Shown here in pieces: positions 7,857 to 16,188 of a DNA stretch of 64,000 bases; within the stretch, counting starts at the first letter, position 1; each line of letters opens with the position of its first letter. The notes under the pieces were generated by a model. That model made no database searches and was not told the DNA's origin. It saw only the letters and a list, made by a program, of their open reading frames with translations. The stretch covers positions 496,001 through 560,000 of the forward strand of contig NZ_QWGB01000005.1 of assembly GCF_003576345.1 (NCBI RefSeq). Direction: 5' to 3'. The translations under genes and the position numbers were made by a program. Origin of the DNA: Henriciella barbarensis (GTDB taxonomy: Bacteria > Pseudomonadota > Alphaproteobacteria > Caulobacterales > Hyphomonadaceae).

Positions 7857-9934
7857 CAGACGACGCCGACGATGTAGGGTTTGCTCCTCGACCCGATCTC
7901 CTCATAGGCGAGGACAGAGTTGCGGATGCCTTTGCTCGACAGGACCGTGTGAATGAAGCGGCGGCGGCGCGAGGTGGTCGCGATGGACGGCGTCACGCCT
8001 TTCTGGGCGTACTCGTTGAGCTTCTTCTGGATCGAGGTGGTCAGGTCGCCAAAGATATCCGGCGGCAGGGCGATGTCGGATGCGCCGTCTTCCTTGGTAA
8101 TCTCGTGTGCCGAGAACTGTTCTTCCCAATTGGGGCCGAGCTGGAGCAATGGCAGACGGCCATCGCCGTCCTGGAGCCGGTCGACAATCTGGAAGCCGAG
8201 GCGCTGACGTACGAGTTCCGCAAGTTGCGGCGGGCTGGACGTGCGGGCTTTCGCTTCGCCGACCGTCTCGATGATGAGGAACATGTTGCGGATCGAGACA
8301 CGCTCTTCCAGCAACAGACGAAGCACGGAGAGAAGCAGCTCCGGTGTGACCTTGCCGGGAATGTACTCGTCGAGGAAACGCTTGTTGGCAGCCGCGCGCT
8401 CTGCGTCGCTGAGCCGGGTCAGCGCATCCAGCGTGTCCATCATCACGAGACGCGAGAAGATGAGCGAGAAATTATTCTGGATGATTTCCAGCATGTGCGT
8501 CGCGAGCACTTCGGTCGCTTCGATGGCAGGGACGCCTGCGGCGGCGAGCTCCGCATTCTTGCCAGATGGCAGCCAGCGCGCGGAAGCTTGGTAGACCGGC
8601 TCTTTCACGCGCTCGCCCTGCAAGTGAGGGAGCTGCTTGTCTTCCATTAGCGCGAGTATGTTGCCAGGACGAAGCGTGCCGCCATCGACCTTCACGCCCT
8701 GAATGCGGACGCGGTAGGAATTCTTTGCCAGTGTCGGATTGTCCGTCATCCGGATGGACGGCAGCACGAAGCCATACTCTTCGGCGATATAGCGGCGGAT
8801 CTTGTCGACACGGTTCTCGAACCCGTCTGCGCCCTGAAGAACGAGCGCGACGAGGTCTGGAGCGACTTCAAGGTGGATTTCGTCAGAGTGGATGCTGTCG
8901 CCAATTACGGCGGGCTCTGGCGCATCATAGGCGCTCTCTTTCGCTTCTTCGGCTTCCTTTCGCTTCTCATGTTCGCGGATGAAGTAGGCAGCCGTGCCGA
9001 ACAGGGCCGCCGCCGTCATGAAAGGCAGAAAGGGAAGACCGGGCATGAGGGCGAAGACGCCGAGAAGACCGGCGACGATGTAAAGTACTGAGGCGTTCGC
9101 GCCGAGCTGTGCGAGCAGCGCAACGTCGATGGCGCCTTCATCCTTGCCCTTGGAAAGGAGCAGCGCTGCCGACACCGAAATGATGACAGCGGGGATCTGC
9201 GAGACCAGGCCGTCACCCACCGTCAGGATCGAATAATTGTTAAGCGCCTCGGTAATGCTGAGGCCATGCACAGCAATGCCAAAGCCAATGCCCGCAAGCA
9301 GGTTCAGCGCCGTGATCAGGAGGCCCGCGACCGCATCGCCCTTCACGAACTTGGACACACCATCGAGGGAGCCGAGGAAAGAAGCTTCTTCCTGTTCTTT
9401 CTGGCGGCGGGTCTTCGCTTCTTCATGGCTGATGGCACCGACGGCGAGGTCGCTATCGATGGCGAGCTGCTTGCCCGGCATGGCATCAAGCGCGAAACGC
9501 GCGCCGACCTCTGCCATACGGCCCGCGCCCTTTGTGATCACCATGAAGTTCACGATGATGAGGACACCGAAGACGACGAGACCAACGAAGAGATTTCCGC
9601 CCATGATGAACATGGCGAAGCCTTCGATGACATTGCCAGCCGCGCCCGTGCCGGTATGGCCTTCGGAAATGATCAGCTTGGTCGAGGAGACGTTGAGCGC
9701 AAGGCGCAGGACGAGCGACGCCAGAAGCACGCTCGGGAAGGATGAAAAATCCAGCGGCTTTTCGATGAAGATTGATGTCGTGAAGATCAAGATGGCGAAC
9801 GCGAACGAAAGCGTCAGGCCAATATCCATGACCCATGCAGGCACCGGCAGGACCATCACCAGGATGATCAGCATGAGCCCGACTGCCAGCAGCGTCGTCG
9901 GTTTTGCCAGGTTCAGAAGGCTCGCGGCGGGCAT
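7856..9934 (-). CDS. flhA: Flagellar export apparatus protein FlhA
   Basis: Largest export-gate subunit; it uses the proton motive force and docks chaperone-substrate complexes. The 692 residues begin with about eight membrane spans and contain the family block from LRLALNVSSTKLII through the FHIPEP-like cytoplasmic loop (GARFALDAMPGKQLAIDSDL), followed by a large soluble domain from about residue 330. Length is normal. It lies between fliQ (8 nt upstream) and fliR (1-nt overlap). Confidence 0.98.
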   Translation of the reverse strand: MPAASLLNLAKPTTLLAVGLMLIILVMVLPVPAWVMDIGLTLSFAFAILIFTTSIFIEKPLDFSSFPSVLLASLVLRLALNVSSTKLIISEGHTGTGAAGNVIEGFAMFIMGGNLFVGLVVFGVLIIVNFMVITKGAGRMAEVGARFALDAMPGKQLAIDSDLAVGAISHEEAKTRRQKEQEEASFLGSLDGVSKFVKGDAVAGLLITALNLLAGIGFGIAVHGLSITEALNNYSILTVGDGLVSQIPAVIISVSAALLLSKGKDEGAIDVALLAQLGANASVLYIVAGLLGVFALMPGLPFLPFMTAAALFGTAAYFIREHEKRKEAEEAKESAYDAPEPAVIGDSIHSDEIHLEVAPDLVALVLQGADGFENRVDKIRRYIAEEYGFVLPSIRMTDNPTLAKNSYRVRIQGVKVDGGTLRPGNILALMEDKQLPHLQGERVKEPVYQASARWLPSGKNAELAAAGVPAIEATEVLATHMLEIIQNNFSLIFSRLVMMDTLDALTRLSDAERAAANKRFLDEYIPGKVTPELLLSVLRLLLEERVSIRNMFLIIETVGEAKARTSSPPQLAELVRQRLGFQIVDRLQDGDGRLPLLQLGPNWEEQFSAHEITKEDGASDIALPPDIFGDLTTSIQKKLNEYAQKGVTPSIATTSRRRRFIHTVLSSKGIRNSVLAYEEIGSRSKPYIVGVV

Positions 9935-9941
9935 GGCTCGC

Positions 9942-10205
9942 CTACCCTGCTATTATGGGCAGGACGGAATTGTTGAAGAAGTCGAGACAAAGCTGCGTCA
10001 TATAGCCAAGCGTCAGGAAGAAGACGACGACCACGGCCATGATCTTCGGCACGAAAGTCAGCGTCATTTCCTGGATCGACGTCAGGGCCTGCAGGAGGCC
10101 GATCGCGAAACCGAGGACCAGCGTCACCGCAAGGATCGGTAACGCCATCAGGGCTGCCGTCCAGAAAGCTCCACGCAGGATTTCAAAGATCGCAAGCTCA
10201 GTCAT
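9942..10205 (-). CDS. fliQ: Flagellar export gate protein FliQ
   Basis: An 87-residue protein with two hydrophobic hairpin helices and the LLQALTSIQEMTLTFVPKI block that defines FliQ, part of the FliPQR secretion pore. It sits between fliE and flhA with gaps of about 10 nt on each side, as part of the same operon. Confidence 0.97.
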   Translation of the reverse strand: MTELAIFEILRGAFWTAALMALPILAVTLVLGFAIGLLQALTSIQEMTLTFVPKIMAVVVVFFLTLGYMTQLCLDFFNNSVLPIIAG

Positions 10206-10216
10206 CTATGGCCGCC

Positions 10217-10510
10217 CTAGACCGGCATCCGCAGGAGTTCCTGGTACGCCTCGACGACCTTGTCACGGATCGTTACGGCCGCATCGAGTGCGAGTTCAGC
10301 ATTGGCGAGGGCCTCGACCATGGCATGCGGGTCAGCGCCCGATACGGCGGTTTGCATCGCGGTCTGTTCAGCCGCTTCCATCGTCTGCTTGAAGTTAGCA
10401 AATCCCTCAGAGACGGCGCCAGAGCCCTGTGGCTTGGCTGCCTGACCGGCTGCGTCGGCAGCTTTGACATTGTTGAGGGCGGCATAAGCCGAAAAACCAA
10501 TACCTGACAT
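10217..10510 (-). CDS. fliE: MS ring-rod junction protein FliE
   Basis: A 97-residue rod-adaptor protein that joins the FliF ring and FliPQR gate to the proximal rod. The C-terminal half (ALANAELALDAAVTIRDKVV, then AYQEL) is the characteristic FliE helix pair. Normal size; it follows flgC by 13 nt, the common flgB-flgC-fliE order. Confidence 0.95.
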   Translation of the reverse strand: MSGIGFSAYAALNNVKAADAAGQAAKPQGSGAVSEGFANFKQTMEAAEQTAMQTAVSGADPHAMVEALANAELALDAAVTIRDKVVEAYQELLRMPV

Positions 10511-10523
10511 CGTTCATGACCCC

Positions 10524-10898
10524 CTAGCGTTTGAGAACTTCGAGCAGGGTCTTGTACATTGTACGTGCCTGCTGGAAAGAGTTGAGATTGGCCTCGTAGG
10601 ACCGGTTTGCTTCGCGCATATCCGCCATTTCAGTGACGACCTGCACGTTAGACAGCGTGACGTAGCCTTCCGGGTCAGCCATCGGGTGAGCTGGCTCATA
10701 GCTTCGCTCCCCCTCCGTTTCGTCGAGCTGGATCCGCAGGTTGCGGAACGCGTCGCCGTTCTTGTCAACGATCAGCGTCTTGCGCTGATAGCCCGGCGTG
10801 TCGGCGTTGGAGATGTTCTGCGAGGTCAGGTCGATACGCTCAGACTGGACGCGCATCCCCTGCATGGCCTGCAGCATTGTTGCCTTGATCGAATTCAT
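10524..10898 (-). CDS. flgC: Proximal rod protein FlgC
   Basis: A 124-residue rod protein. The N-terminus contains SERIDLTSQNISNADTPGYQ, the flagellar rod/hook signature, and the C-terminus (NRSYEANLNSFQQARTMYKT) is the matching amphipathic helix. It is a little shorter than enterobacterial FlgC. Second gene of the flgB operon. Confidence 0.95.
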   Translation of the reverse strand: MNSIKATMLQAMQGMRVQSERIDLTSQNISNADTPGYQRKTLIVDKNGDAFRNLRIQLDETEGERSYEPAHPMADPEGYVTLSNVQVVTEMADMREANRSYEANLNSFQQARTMYKTLLEVLKR

Positions 10899-10910
10899 TC
10901 AACCTGCCCC

Positions 10911-11258
10911 CTATCGTCTGCCAAGCGCCGCTCTCAGAAGGTCGAGCGACTTGGTGTAAACCGTGAGCGCCATCTGATGCTGGTCCATTGCTTCGGCCGA
11001 TTTGTAAAGTTCATGCTCGATGCTCACCGAGTTGCCGTTCGGCGACGTCGGCGTGCCGGCATCCTGTACCTTGAACGCGGTAGACTGGCTGGAGCTGAGC
11101 GCGGTGCGCGAAAGAAAGTCCTCGAAAGACTCCAGCTGGGTCGCGCGATAGCCAGGATCGTCGGCATGCGCGATATTCTTGGAAGCATGAGTCTGCGCGT
11201 CGGCGGCGTGGCGCGCCATTTCGCTGTACATCTTGAAGACATCCATATTCGAGAACAT
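10911..11258 (-). CDS. flgB: Proximal rod protein FlgB
   Basis: A 115-residue rod protein at the head of the flgB-flgC-fliE-fliQ-flhA-fliR-flhB-fliJ-like operon. It contains the NIAHADDPGYRATQ signature and a C-terminal helix that includes ALTVYTKSLDLLRAAL. It is divergent from fliI with only 89 nt between the starts, so the two share a promoter region holding two GGTTAAC motifs. Confidence 0.94.
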   Translation of the reverse strand: MFSNMDVFKMYSEMARHAADAQTHASKNIAHADDPGYRATQLESFEDFLSRTALSSSQSTAFKVQDAGTPTSPNGNSVSIEHELYKSAEAMDQHQMALTVYTKSLDLLRAALGRR

Positions 11259-11273
11259 GGCACAGGCCCATCG

Positions 11274-11289
11274 TGGTTAACTCTTTGCA
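11274..11289 (+). promoter_or_regulatory. Candidate sigma-54 promoter reading toward fliI
   Basis: TGG at 11274-11276 and TTGCA at 11285-11289 give the GG-N10-GC spacing required by sigma-54 (-24/-12). Both the TGG and TTGCA elements are intact but the bases between depart from the consensus. A start site near 11300 would leave a leader of about 48 nt before fliI. rpoN is encoded in this window. Confidence 0.35.
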
Positions 11290-11323
11290 AAGGGTGCCCG
11301 GCTACGTTGAATAAAAGGTTAAC
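11275..11323. promoter_or_regulatory. Two GGTTAAC boxes in the flgB/fliI divergent region
   Basis: GGTTAAC occurs at 11275-11281 and again at 11317-11323, spaced 42 bp or four helical turns. On the complementary strand each reads GTTAACC, the half-site seen in CtrA boxes of Caulobacter-type bacteria. In that group early flagellar operons are CtrA-controlled, so the same is inferred here. Confidence 0.4.
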
Positions 11324-11347
11324 GAAAAGCGAGATTCTGTTTACGTA

Positions 11348-12715
11348 ATGCAGCAGGCACGCGCACAGACACACGAACTCGTCCGCATCTGGGGCCGCGT
11401 CAGCGATGTCAGCCCCGGTAATGTCGGCATTACAGGCGTCAGCGCCCATGCAGGGCTTGGTAATGAGGTCGAGATCCAGACCCAAGGCGGCGTTGCCGTA
11501 CGCGGTGAGATCCTGAACATCACCGAAGAGCGTGTGACTGCTCTTCTCTTCGACGAATCGGATGAGGTCCGAATCGGCGACAGGGCCTATATCGACCGGG
11601 AAGCTTCCGTCTCTCCCGGCGACCACTGGATCGGACGGATCGTGAATTACCGCGGTGAGATCGTCGACACCGAAAACGGCTCACCCGAAACCCTGCCGAG
11701 CAGCCTGATGCGTAAGAAGCTGGTCTCCAAGGCGCCGCCGAGCCATGTGCGAAAGGCGCTGGGACCACGGCTGAATACCGGGCTGATGATTACGGATACA
11801 GCCATCCCGCTCTGCCAGGGTCAGCGGCTCGGCCTGTTCGCAGGCTCCGGCGTCGGGAAATCAACCTTGCTGGGCGCGCTCGCGAATGGCGTTCAGGCTG
11901 ACCGCATCGTCATCGCCCTGATCGGGGAACGCTCACGTGAGCTGAACGAGTTTGCGAAGGTCACGCTTCCCGCAGAAGCGCGCGCCAAGTCTGTCATCGT
12001 GACCGCGACCGCGAGTGAGCCGCCGGGCGCCAAGAAGCGGGCTGCCTATTGTGCCATGGCCGCGGCTGAGCACTTCCGCGATCAGGGACATCACACGCTG
12101 CTGCTCTTCGATTCGATTACCCGCTTTGCCGAAGCGCACCGCGAAGTTGCGTTGGTCGGGGGCGAAGCGCCCGCACTTCATGCTTTTCCGCCCTCTACAG
12201 TTCGGACGATCGCTGAACTCGCTGAACGCGCCGGTCCAGGCCCTGAGGGCAAAGGCGACATCACGGCGATCTTCTCCGTCCTCGTCGCCGGGTCCGACAT
12301 GGAAGAACCTGTCGCTGACATGATCCGCGGTATTCTCGATGGCCACATCGTGCTGTCGAGGGATATTGCCGAGCGTGGGCGCTATCCAGCGATCGATGTC
12401 CTGAAATCAGTGTCCCGGGCCCTGCCGCGCGCGGCCTCACCGGAAGAGAACATGCTGCTTGCCGAGTACCGCCGGAACCTGGCCCTCTATGAAGAGCTGG
12501 CGCCAATGGTCCGTGCGAACCTGTATGAACGCGGCAAGGACATGGCGGGAGACCGCGCCATCGACCTGTTCGCGTCACTCGATGGCTTCGTGTCAGAGCG
12601 CCATGAGGGCGATACCCAGGCCGCCTATGTGCGGCTGGCCGAATTGCTAAGTGCTGGCCTCATGAAAGAGGCGGCGCAGGATGTAGCGCCCCCGCAGCCT
12701 AAAAAGCCACGCTAG
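11348..12715 (+). CDS. fliI: Flagellum-specific ATPase FliI
   Basis: Hexameric ATPase that feeds substrates to the flagellar export gate. The 455 residues contain the Walker A motif AGSGVGKST (165-173), the ALIGERSRELNEF block, a Walker B strand LLLFDSITRFAEAHRE and the FliI/YscN C-terminal dockside. Length is typical. It stands alone on the plus strand rather than beside fliH and fliJ, and its last four bases overlap the stop of the convergent DUF1217 gene. Confidence 0.97.
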   Translation: MQQARAQTHELVRIWGRVSDVSPGNVGITGVSAHAGLGNEVEIQTQGGVAVRGEILNITEERVTALLFDESDEVRIGDRAYIDREASVSPGDHWIGRIVNYRGEIVDTENGSPETLPSSLMRKKLVSKAPPSHVRKALGPRLNTGLMITDTAIPLCQGQRLGLFAGSGVGKSTLLGALANGVQADRIVIALIGERSRELNEFAKVTLPAEARAKSVIVTATASEPPGAKKRAAYCAMAAAEHFRDQGHHTLLLFDSITRFAEAHREVALVGGEAPALHAFPPSTVRTIAELAERAGPGPEGKGDITAIFSVLVAGSDMEEPVADMIRGILDGHIVLSRDIAERGRYPAIDVLKSVSRALPRAASPEENMLLAEYRRNLALYEELAPMVRANLYERGKDMAGDRAIDLFASLDGFVSERHEGDTQAAYVRLAELLSAGLMKEAAQDVAPPQPKKPR

Positions 12716-13545
12716 AGCAGGCTCAAGAACAGGTTCTGGCTGGCGATTGCGCCAAAGCCCTGCCCGCCCCCGAGGAGTGTCAGGGCGGTGTAGCCAGGGG
12801 TCATCGCAGATGGTCCGTTGTTCACCGTTTCCATGACATGGAACCGGCGGATAACTGTGTTCACATTGTCCGGGTCGGTGAGCTGCGACAGGTCTGAAAT
12901 ACCGAATGATGAGCTCAGCTTGTCGCGCAGGATTTCGGCCTGCTTTTCAATCGGCTGCTTTGAGATATCCGAAGGCAGGTTGAGCGCTGTTTCCAGTACC
13001 GCCTTGACGGGCGGATTGCCGAGAATGCGATAGGCAATCGCGTCATTTGACGAACCGGTACCGGCTATATCGACGATCTTCTGCTGATAGTTCAGGCTGA
13101 GACGCATGTTTTCATCAACATCGCCGACGGCAATTCGGAAAGCCGCTGTCTCGAAATTCTCGCCCAGCTGCTCGATCTTGTCGGCATCAAGCGACAGCGT
13201 GCCGTCTTCGAAGGCAAAGGTTTCGGCAAACTTGGTATAGGCGGGATTGTTGAGGCGCTCGAGAAAGGTGCTGTCCGGGGTGGCAGCTTCTTCCAGAACC
13301 TTGCGAATGAAACCGCCTTTCCATTCCTCGCCGCCGAGATCGAACGCCGTCATGGTGACCCGCAGAAGCCGCCGGTCCGACATGAAATCGTCCAGCGACA
13401 CCGGCTTGGACAGCTTTTCGCTCATATAGGCGCGGTCGTTCTTGACGCTCGCGCTGTCGGAAAACGTCTCGAGCTGACGGTTATAGGTAGACTGGAGGAA
13501 GCTCCAGCCGGCCAGGCCCGACATGGGGATCGCTGGCTGCACCAT
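12712..13545 (-). CDS. DUF1217-family flagellar protein
   Basis: A 277-residue protein whose sequence (LAGWSFLQSTYNRQLETFS near the N-terminus, then repeated LERLNNP- and YRILGNPPVK-type helices) matches the DUF1217 proteins encoded in alphaproteobacterial flagellar clusters. The biochemical role is not established. It is the last gene after flagellin, flaF and flbT, 6 nt from flbT, and converges on fliI. No signal peptide or membrane span is visible. Confidence 0.8.
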   Translation of the reverse strand: MVQPAIPMSGLAGWSFLQSTYNRQLETFSDSASVKNDRAYMSEKLSKPVSLDDFMSDRRLLRVTMTAFDLGGEEWKGGFIRKVLEEAATPDSTFLERLNNPAYTKFAETFAFEDGTLSLDADKIEQLGENFETAAFRIAVGDVDENMRLSLNYQQKIVDIAGTGSSNDAIAYRILGNPPVKAVLETALNLPSDISKQPIEKQAEILRDKLSSSFGISDLSQLTDPDNVNTVIRRFHVMETVNNGPSAMTPGYTALTLLGGGQGFGAIASQNLFLSLL

Positions 13546-13551
13546 CGCGTA

Positions 13552-13992
13552 TCAGGCGACCTTCGCCTGTTGATGCTCGGTCATCGCATTCTTCAAGTGA
13601 GCATGGCGGAAAAGCTCAGCTTCCAGCTCGACGAGATTGCGCATGTGGCAAAGCGCGGAATAGTGATTGCCCCGGCGCAGCATCTGGCGAAGCTGTGGGA
13701 TGGCCTGCGAGTCGATGCCGCGGAAGACATCCTCAAGGCTGTCGATTTCACGAAAAAGCGCTGGCAGGACGCGGTCCTCTTCGAGGTCGCCTGTGATCAG
13801 CAGCTGGATTGCGTAGTAAACCTGTTTGACGGGGGTATTCACCTCGTCAGGGCGCAGCGCATCGCGGCAGCGCAGGACGCGCGCATTGGCGTCCGCAATT
13901 CTCAGGCTCGAAGGTTTGTCGCCGTTTTCCAGCAGGGCGCCGTTGATGACGACTTTCTCGCCAGCGGCGAGCTTCAGTATCAGTCCGGACAT
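13552..13992 (-). CDS. flbT: Flagellin mRNA regulator FlbT
   Basis: A 146-residue post-transcriptional regulator. In Caulobacter FlbT binds the 5' leader of flagellin mRNA and represses it until the hook is finished. Family features seen are LKLAAGEKVVINGALLENG at the N-terminus and the YYAIQLLITG helix. It is adjacent to flaF and lies in the transcription unit downstream of the flagellin whose leader may be its target. Confidence 0.95.
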   Translation of the reverse strand: MSGLILKLAAGEKVVINGALLENGDKPSSLRIADANARVLRCRDALRPDEVNTPVKQVYYAIQLLITGDLEEDRVLPALFREIDSLEDVFRGIDSQAIPQLRQMLRRGNHYSALCHMRNLVELEAELFRHAHLKNAMTEHQQAKVA

Positions 13993-14382
13993 TTAGGTCG
14001 TGGTCTCCATCTGGCTGGGGCCAACTTCGCCAGAAAGCCCCTTCATTATCGTTTCGTTGATCTCGACGAGGTCGGAAATATCGGTGTCGCCTGCGAGTAC
14101 CTGATAGCTGACACGGCGCACCATTTCGGCCAGCGTCAGAAGATTGGTACGGAGGCTGTCGTCCAGCCCGTTCTCAGGGCTGACCAGATCCACGGAAAGA
14201 ATATGCCAGAGTTGGAGGTTGCGATCGATCGCATCTGCCCAAACGGCAGGAAGCGGCACATCCTGCGCCGCCACATCCTTGAGAGCGTTCGTAATTTCGC
14301 TGAACAGGGCAAGTTCGATCTGCTTGTCAGAAGCCGTCCGGCTCGTGACAGTGCTGTATGCCTTGTGCGCCAAATTATGCAT
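13993..14382 (-). CDS. flaF: Flagellin synthesis and secretion protein FlaF
   Basis: A 129-residue helical protein of the FlaF family, which in Caulobacter acts with FlbT and is needed for flagellin translation or secretion. The family pattern AHKAYSTVTSRTASDKQIE at the N-terminus and the central AIDRNLQLWHILSVDL helix are clear. The flbT start follows its stop without a gap, so the pair is coupled. Confidence 0.93.
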   Translation of the reverse strand: MHNLAHKAYSTVTSRTASDKQIELALFSEITNALKDVAAQDVPLPAVWADAIDRNLQLWHILSVDLVSPENGLDDSLRTNLLTLAEMVRRVSYQVLAGDTDISDLVEINETIMKGLSGEVGPSQMETTT

Positions 14383-14408
14383 GTGCCCTCACTCGTAATT
14401 ACTGGGTG

Positions 14409-14435
14409 AAACCGGGCGCCCCAAGGGACGCCCGG
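14409..14435 (-). terminator. Hairpin between flagellin and flaF
   Basis: CCGGGCG (14412-14418) pairs with CGCCCGG (14429-14435), and inner CCC/GGG bases can extend the stem. On the minus strand it is followed by TTT then C. It lies just after the flagellin stop and before flaF. It probably gives abundant flagellin message with partial read-through into flaF-flbT, or protects the flagellin 3' end. Confidence 0.6.
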
Positions 14436-14451
14436 CCTCAATTCATTGTCC

Positions 14452-16038
14452 TTAACGGAACAGGGACAGCAGGGTCTGCGGTGCGCTGTTCGCGATCGAA
14501 AGCGCCTGGACACCAAGCTGTTGCTGAACCTGCAGAGCCTGCAGTTTTGCAGATGCTGCTTCGATATCTGCATCGACCATGGCGCCGATACCTGACTTCA
14601 TCGAGTCGACCAGATTCTGAACGAACTCTGTCTGGCCTTCGATCTGCTTCTGGGCCGAACCAAACGTGGTCGCTGCCGTGATCGCCTTGTTGAGAAGGGT
14701 CTCGATCGAGGTCAGAGCTTCGGTTGCGCCGGTCGAAGTCGAAACGTCGACGTCAGCGAGAGCGCCAAGACCGCCAGCTGCAACGGCCACATTGGTTGCG
14801 CCCAGAGCGGAGGTGGAAATGTTCACATCTCCGCCGCCTGCCGTAAGGGTCAGCGTCGCGTCACCTGTGAGCGGATCGGTCGCAGCCGTGCTATCGACGG
14901 TCAGGTTGGTGATACCCGCATCTTCGATGTCACCGGCAAGCTCGCTGAGAACATCGTTGATGGTCTCATCAGCCTGGGCTGTGTAGCTGAAGTCAGTGTC
15001 GCCCACATTGACGGTGAAGGTGTCACCCGCGGAGATTGCACCGCCCTTGAAGGTGACGACAACATCGTTTCCGTCTTCAATGATGGCCTGCTCAAACGTC
15101 GTTTCAACGTCTGCCGGATCAAGCGCAACCGTACCGCCCGATGCAGCGATCGTGATGGTCGTGTCATCAGACTCCGGATCAGTTCCAGCTGTGAACCCAA
15201 CGGCACCAAGGTTGGTGATTGTCTTCGTACCGATGTCGTCAGTCAACTTCTCAGCAATGTCTGCGAGCGTGTCGTCAGCATCAGCGGTCGCCGTAATCGT
15301 TTCGCCGCCCAGTTCGAACGTGAAGACGTCGCCTTCATTGATGACACCAGCCTTCAAGGTCAACGTAGCGGTGTCGCCATCGCCGATGTTGGTACCCGTG
15401 AGGCCCGTAATCGCGATCGTGCCTGGATCGCCTGAATCTTTAGCAACGTCGCTTGAACCAGTCGTCGACGCGGTAGACACGTAGCCCGCGTCTGTCGCTT
15501 CCTTGTCGGCCTCAGGAACAGCTGCCGTCGCCTGAAGGTCAACGCGTGATACGTTGATGAAGGCAGGTGCGACTGCGCCCGTGCCATCGCGGTCGAGCGA
15601 AGCGAGAACTTTCAGGTCATCGGTGCCCTTGAGCAAGTTCTGACCGTTCATCTGCGCGCCGTTGACGATATTCGTGATCGTCGAACGGATCGCCGCAACG
15701 TCTTTCTGGATTTTCTCGCGGTCGCTGTCGTTGAGGTCCTGCTGGGCGTCAACGATCAGGTTTTTCATGTCCTGAAGCAGGCTGGTGATCTGCTCGGAAG
15801 AAGCGCGGGCAACACCAACGGTTGCAGAGCCTTTGTTCAGCGAGGAAGAGATTTGCTCGAAGCTTGCAGCGTCGGTCGACATGACAGTCGAGATGGCCCA
15901 GACGGAAGCGTTGTCCTTGGCAGACGCAACTTTCTTACCCGTCGAGATTTCGTTCTGGACGGATTCAAGATTGCGGTTGATGTTGCGCAGGGTTTCAAGC
16001 GCAACCATCGAGCTATTGTTCGTAAGAATACTGGACAT
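14452..16038 (-). CDS. Flagellin with enlarged repeat-containing central region
   Basis: Filament subunit. The N-terminal (residues 1-150, TNNSSMVALETLRNINRNLE) and C-terminal (about 430-528, ending SIANSAPQTLLSLFR) D0/D1 helices are classic flagellin. At 528 residues it is roughly twice the length of Caulobacter flagellins because residues about 190-420 form an inserted surface region containing two related units of about 85 residues (219-303 and 323-408). It is the only flagellin here and heads a flagellin-flaF-flbT-DUF1217 unit. GGGG 5-10 nt before the ATG is the likely ribosome site. Confidence 0.96.
   Translation of the reverse strand: MSSILTNNSSMVALETLRNINRNLESVQNEISTGKKVASAKDNASVWAISTVMSTDAASFEQISSSLNKGSATVGVARASSEQITSLLQDMKNLIVDAQQDLNDSDREKIQKDVAAIRSTITNIVNGAQMNGQNLLKGTDDLKVLASLDRDGTGAVAPAFINVSRVDLQATAAVPEADKEATDAGYVSTASTTGSSDVAKDSGDPGTIAITGLTGTNIGDGDTATLTLKAGVINEGDVFTFELGGETITATADADDTLADIAEKLTDDIGTKTITNLGAVGFTAGTDPESDDTTITIAASGGTVALDPADVETTFEQAIIEDGNDVVVTFKGGAISAGDTFTVNVGDTDFSYTAQADETINDVLSELAGDIEDAGITNLTVDSTAATDPLTGDATLTLTAGGGDVNISTSALGATNVAVAAGGLGALADVDVSTSTGATEALTSIETLLNKAITAATTFGSAQKQIEGQTEFVQNLVDSMKSGIGAMVDADIEAASAKLQALQVQQQLGVQALSIANSAPQTLLSLFR
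14815..15072 (-). repeat. Flagellin surface-domain repeat, copy 2
   Basis: Encodes residues about 323-408 of flagellin. It aligns with copy 1 by the pattern AGDTFTVNVG, then TAQADETINDVLSEL, then TDPLTGDATLTLTAGGG. The divergence is too great for recent slippage, so the duplication is old. Confidence 0.7.
15130..15384 (-). repeat. Flagellin surface-domain repeat, copy 1
   Basis: Encodes residues about 219-303 of flagellin. Shared elements with copy 2 are EGDVFTFELG, TADADDTLADIAEKL, ITNL and TDPESDDTTITIAASGG, in the same order and spacing. The unit would project from the filament surface. Confidence 0.7.
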
Positions 16039-16053
16039 CAGTTATCCCCTTTT

Positions 16054-16095
16054 AAGTTCCAGATCGAGCCGGTGAGACCCGACCTCGAAGTTCCA
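16054..16095 (-). promoter_or_regulatory. Flagellin mRNA leader: hairpin flanked by TGGAACTT direct repeats
   Basis: Reading the minus strand, TGGAACTT occurs at 16095-16088 and again at 16061-16054, the second copy running into AAAAGGGG just before the start codon. Between them bases 16088-16064 fold into a hairpin: TCGA pairs with TCGA and GTCGG with CCGGC around a 6-nt loop, with one bulge. FlbT binds a stem-loop leader of flagellin mRNA in Caulobacter, so this is the likely FlbT site; that link is inference. Confidence 0.5.
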
Positions 16096-16188
16096 ACTCA
16101 TGTCATCCTGACAGCAGGTATTTGCCCTGAACCAATCTTGGTTATGAGACCTGATTAGGGGACACTCATGGACAATCGGTTAACTGGC

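Noticed and set aside
11276-11306. GGGCACCCTTTGC as a sigma-54 promoter toward flgB
   Set aside because: Spacing between GG and GC is 8 nt, not 10; sigma-54 rarely tolerates that.
16114-16127. GGGCA-AATAC-CTGC upstream of flagellin as a sigma-54 promoter
   Set aside because: Spacing is one nucleotide short of GG-N10-GC. A start site here would suit the leader, so mapping could revive it, but the sequence alone does not support the call.
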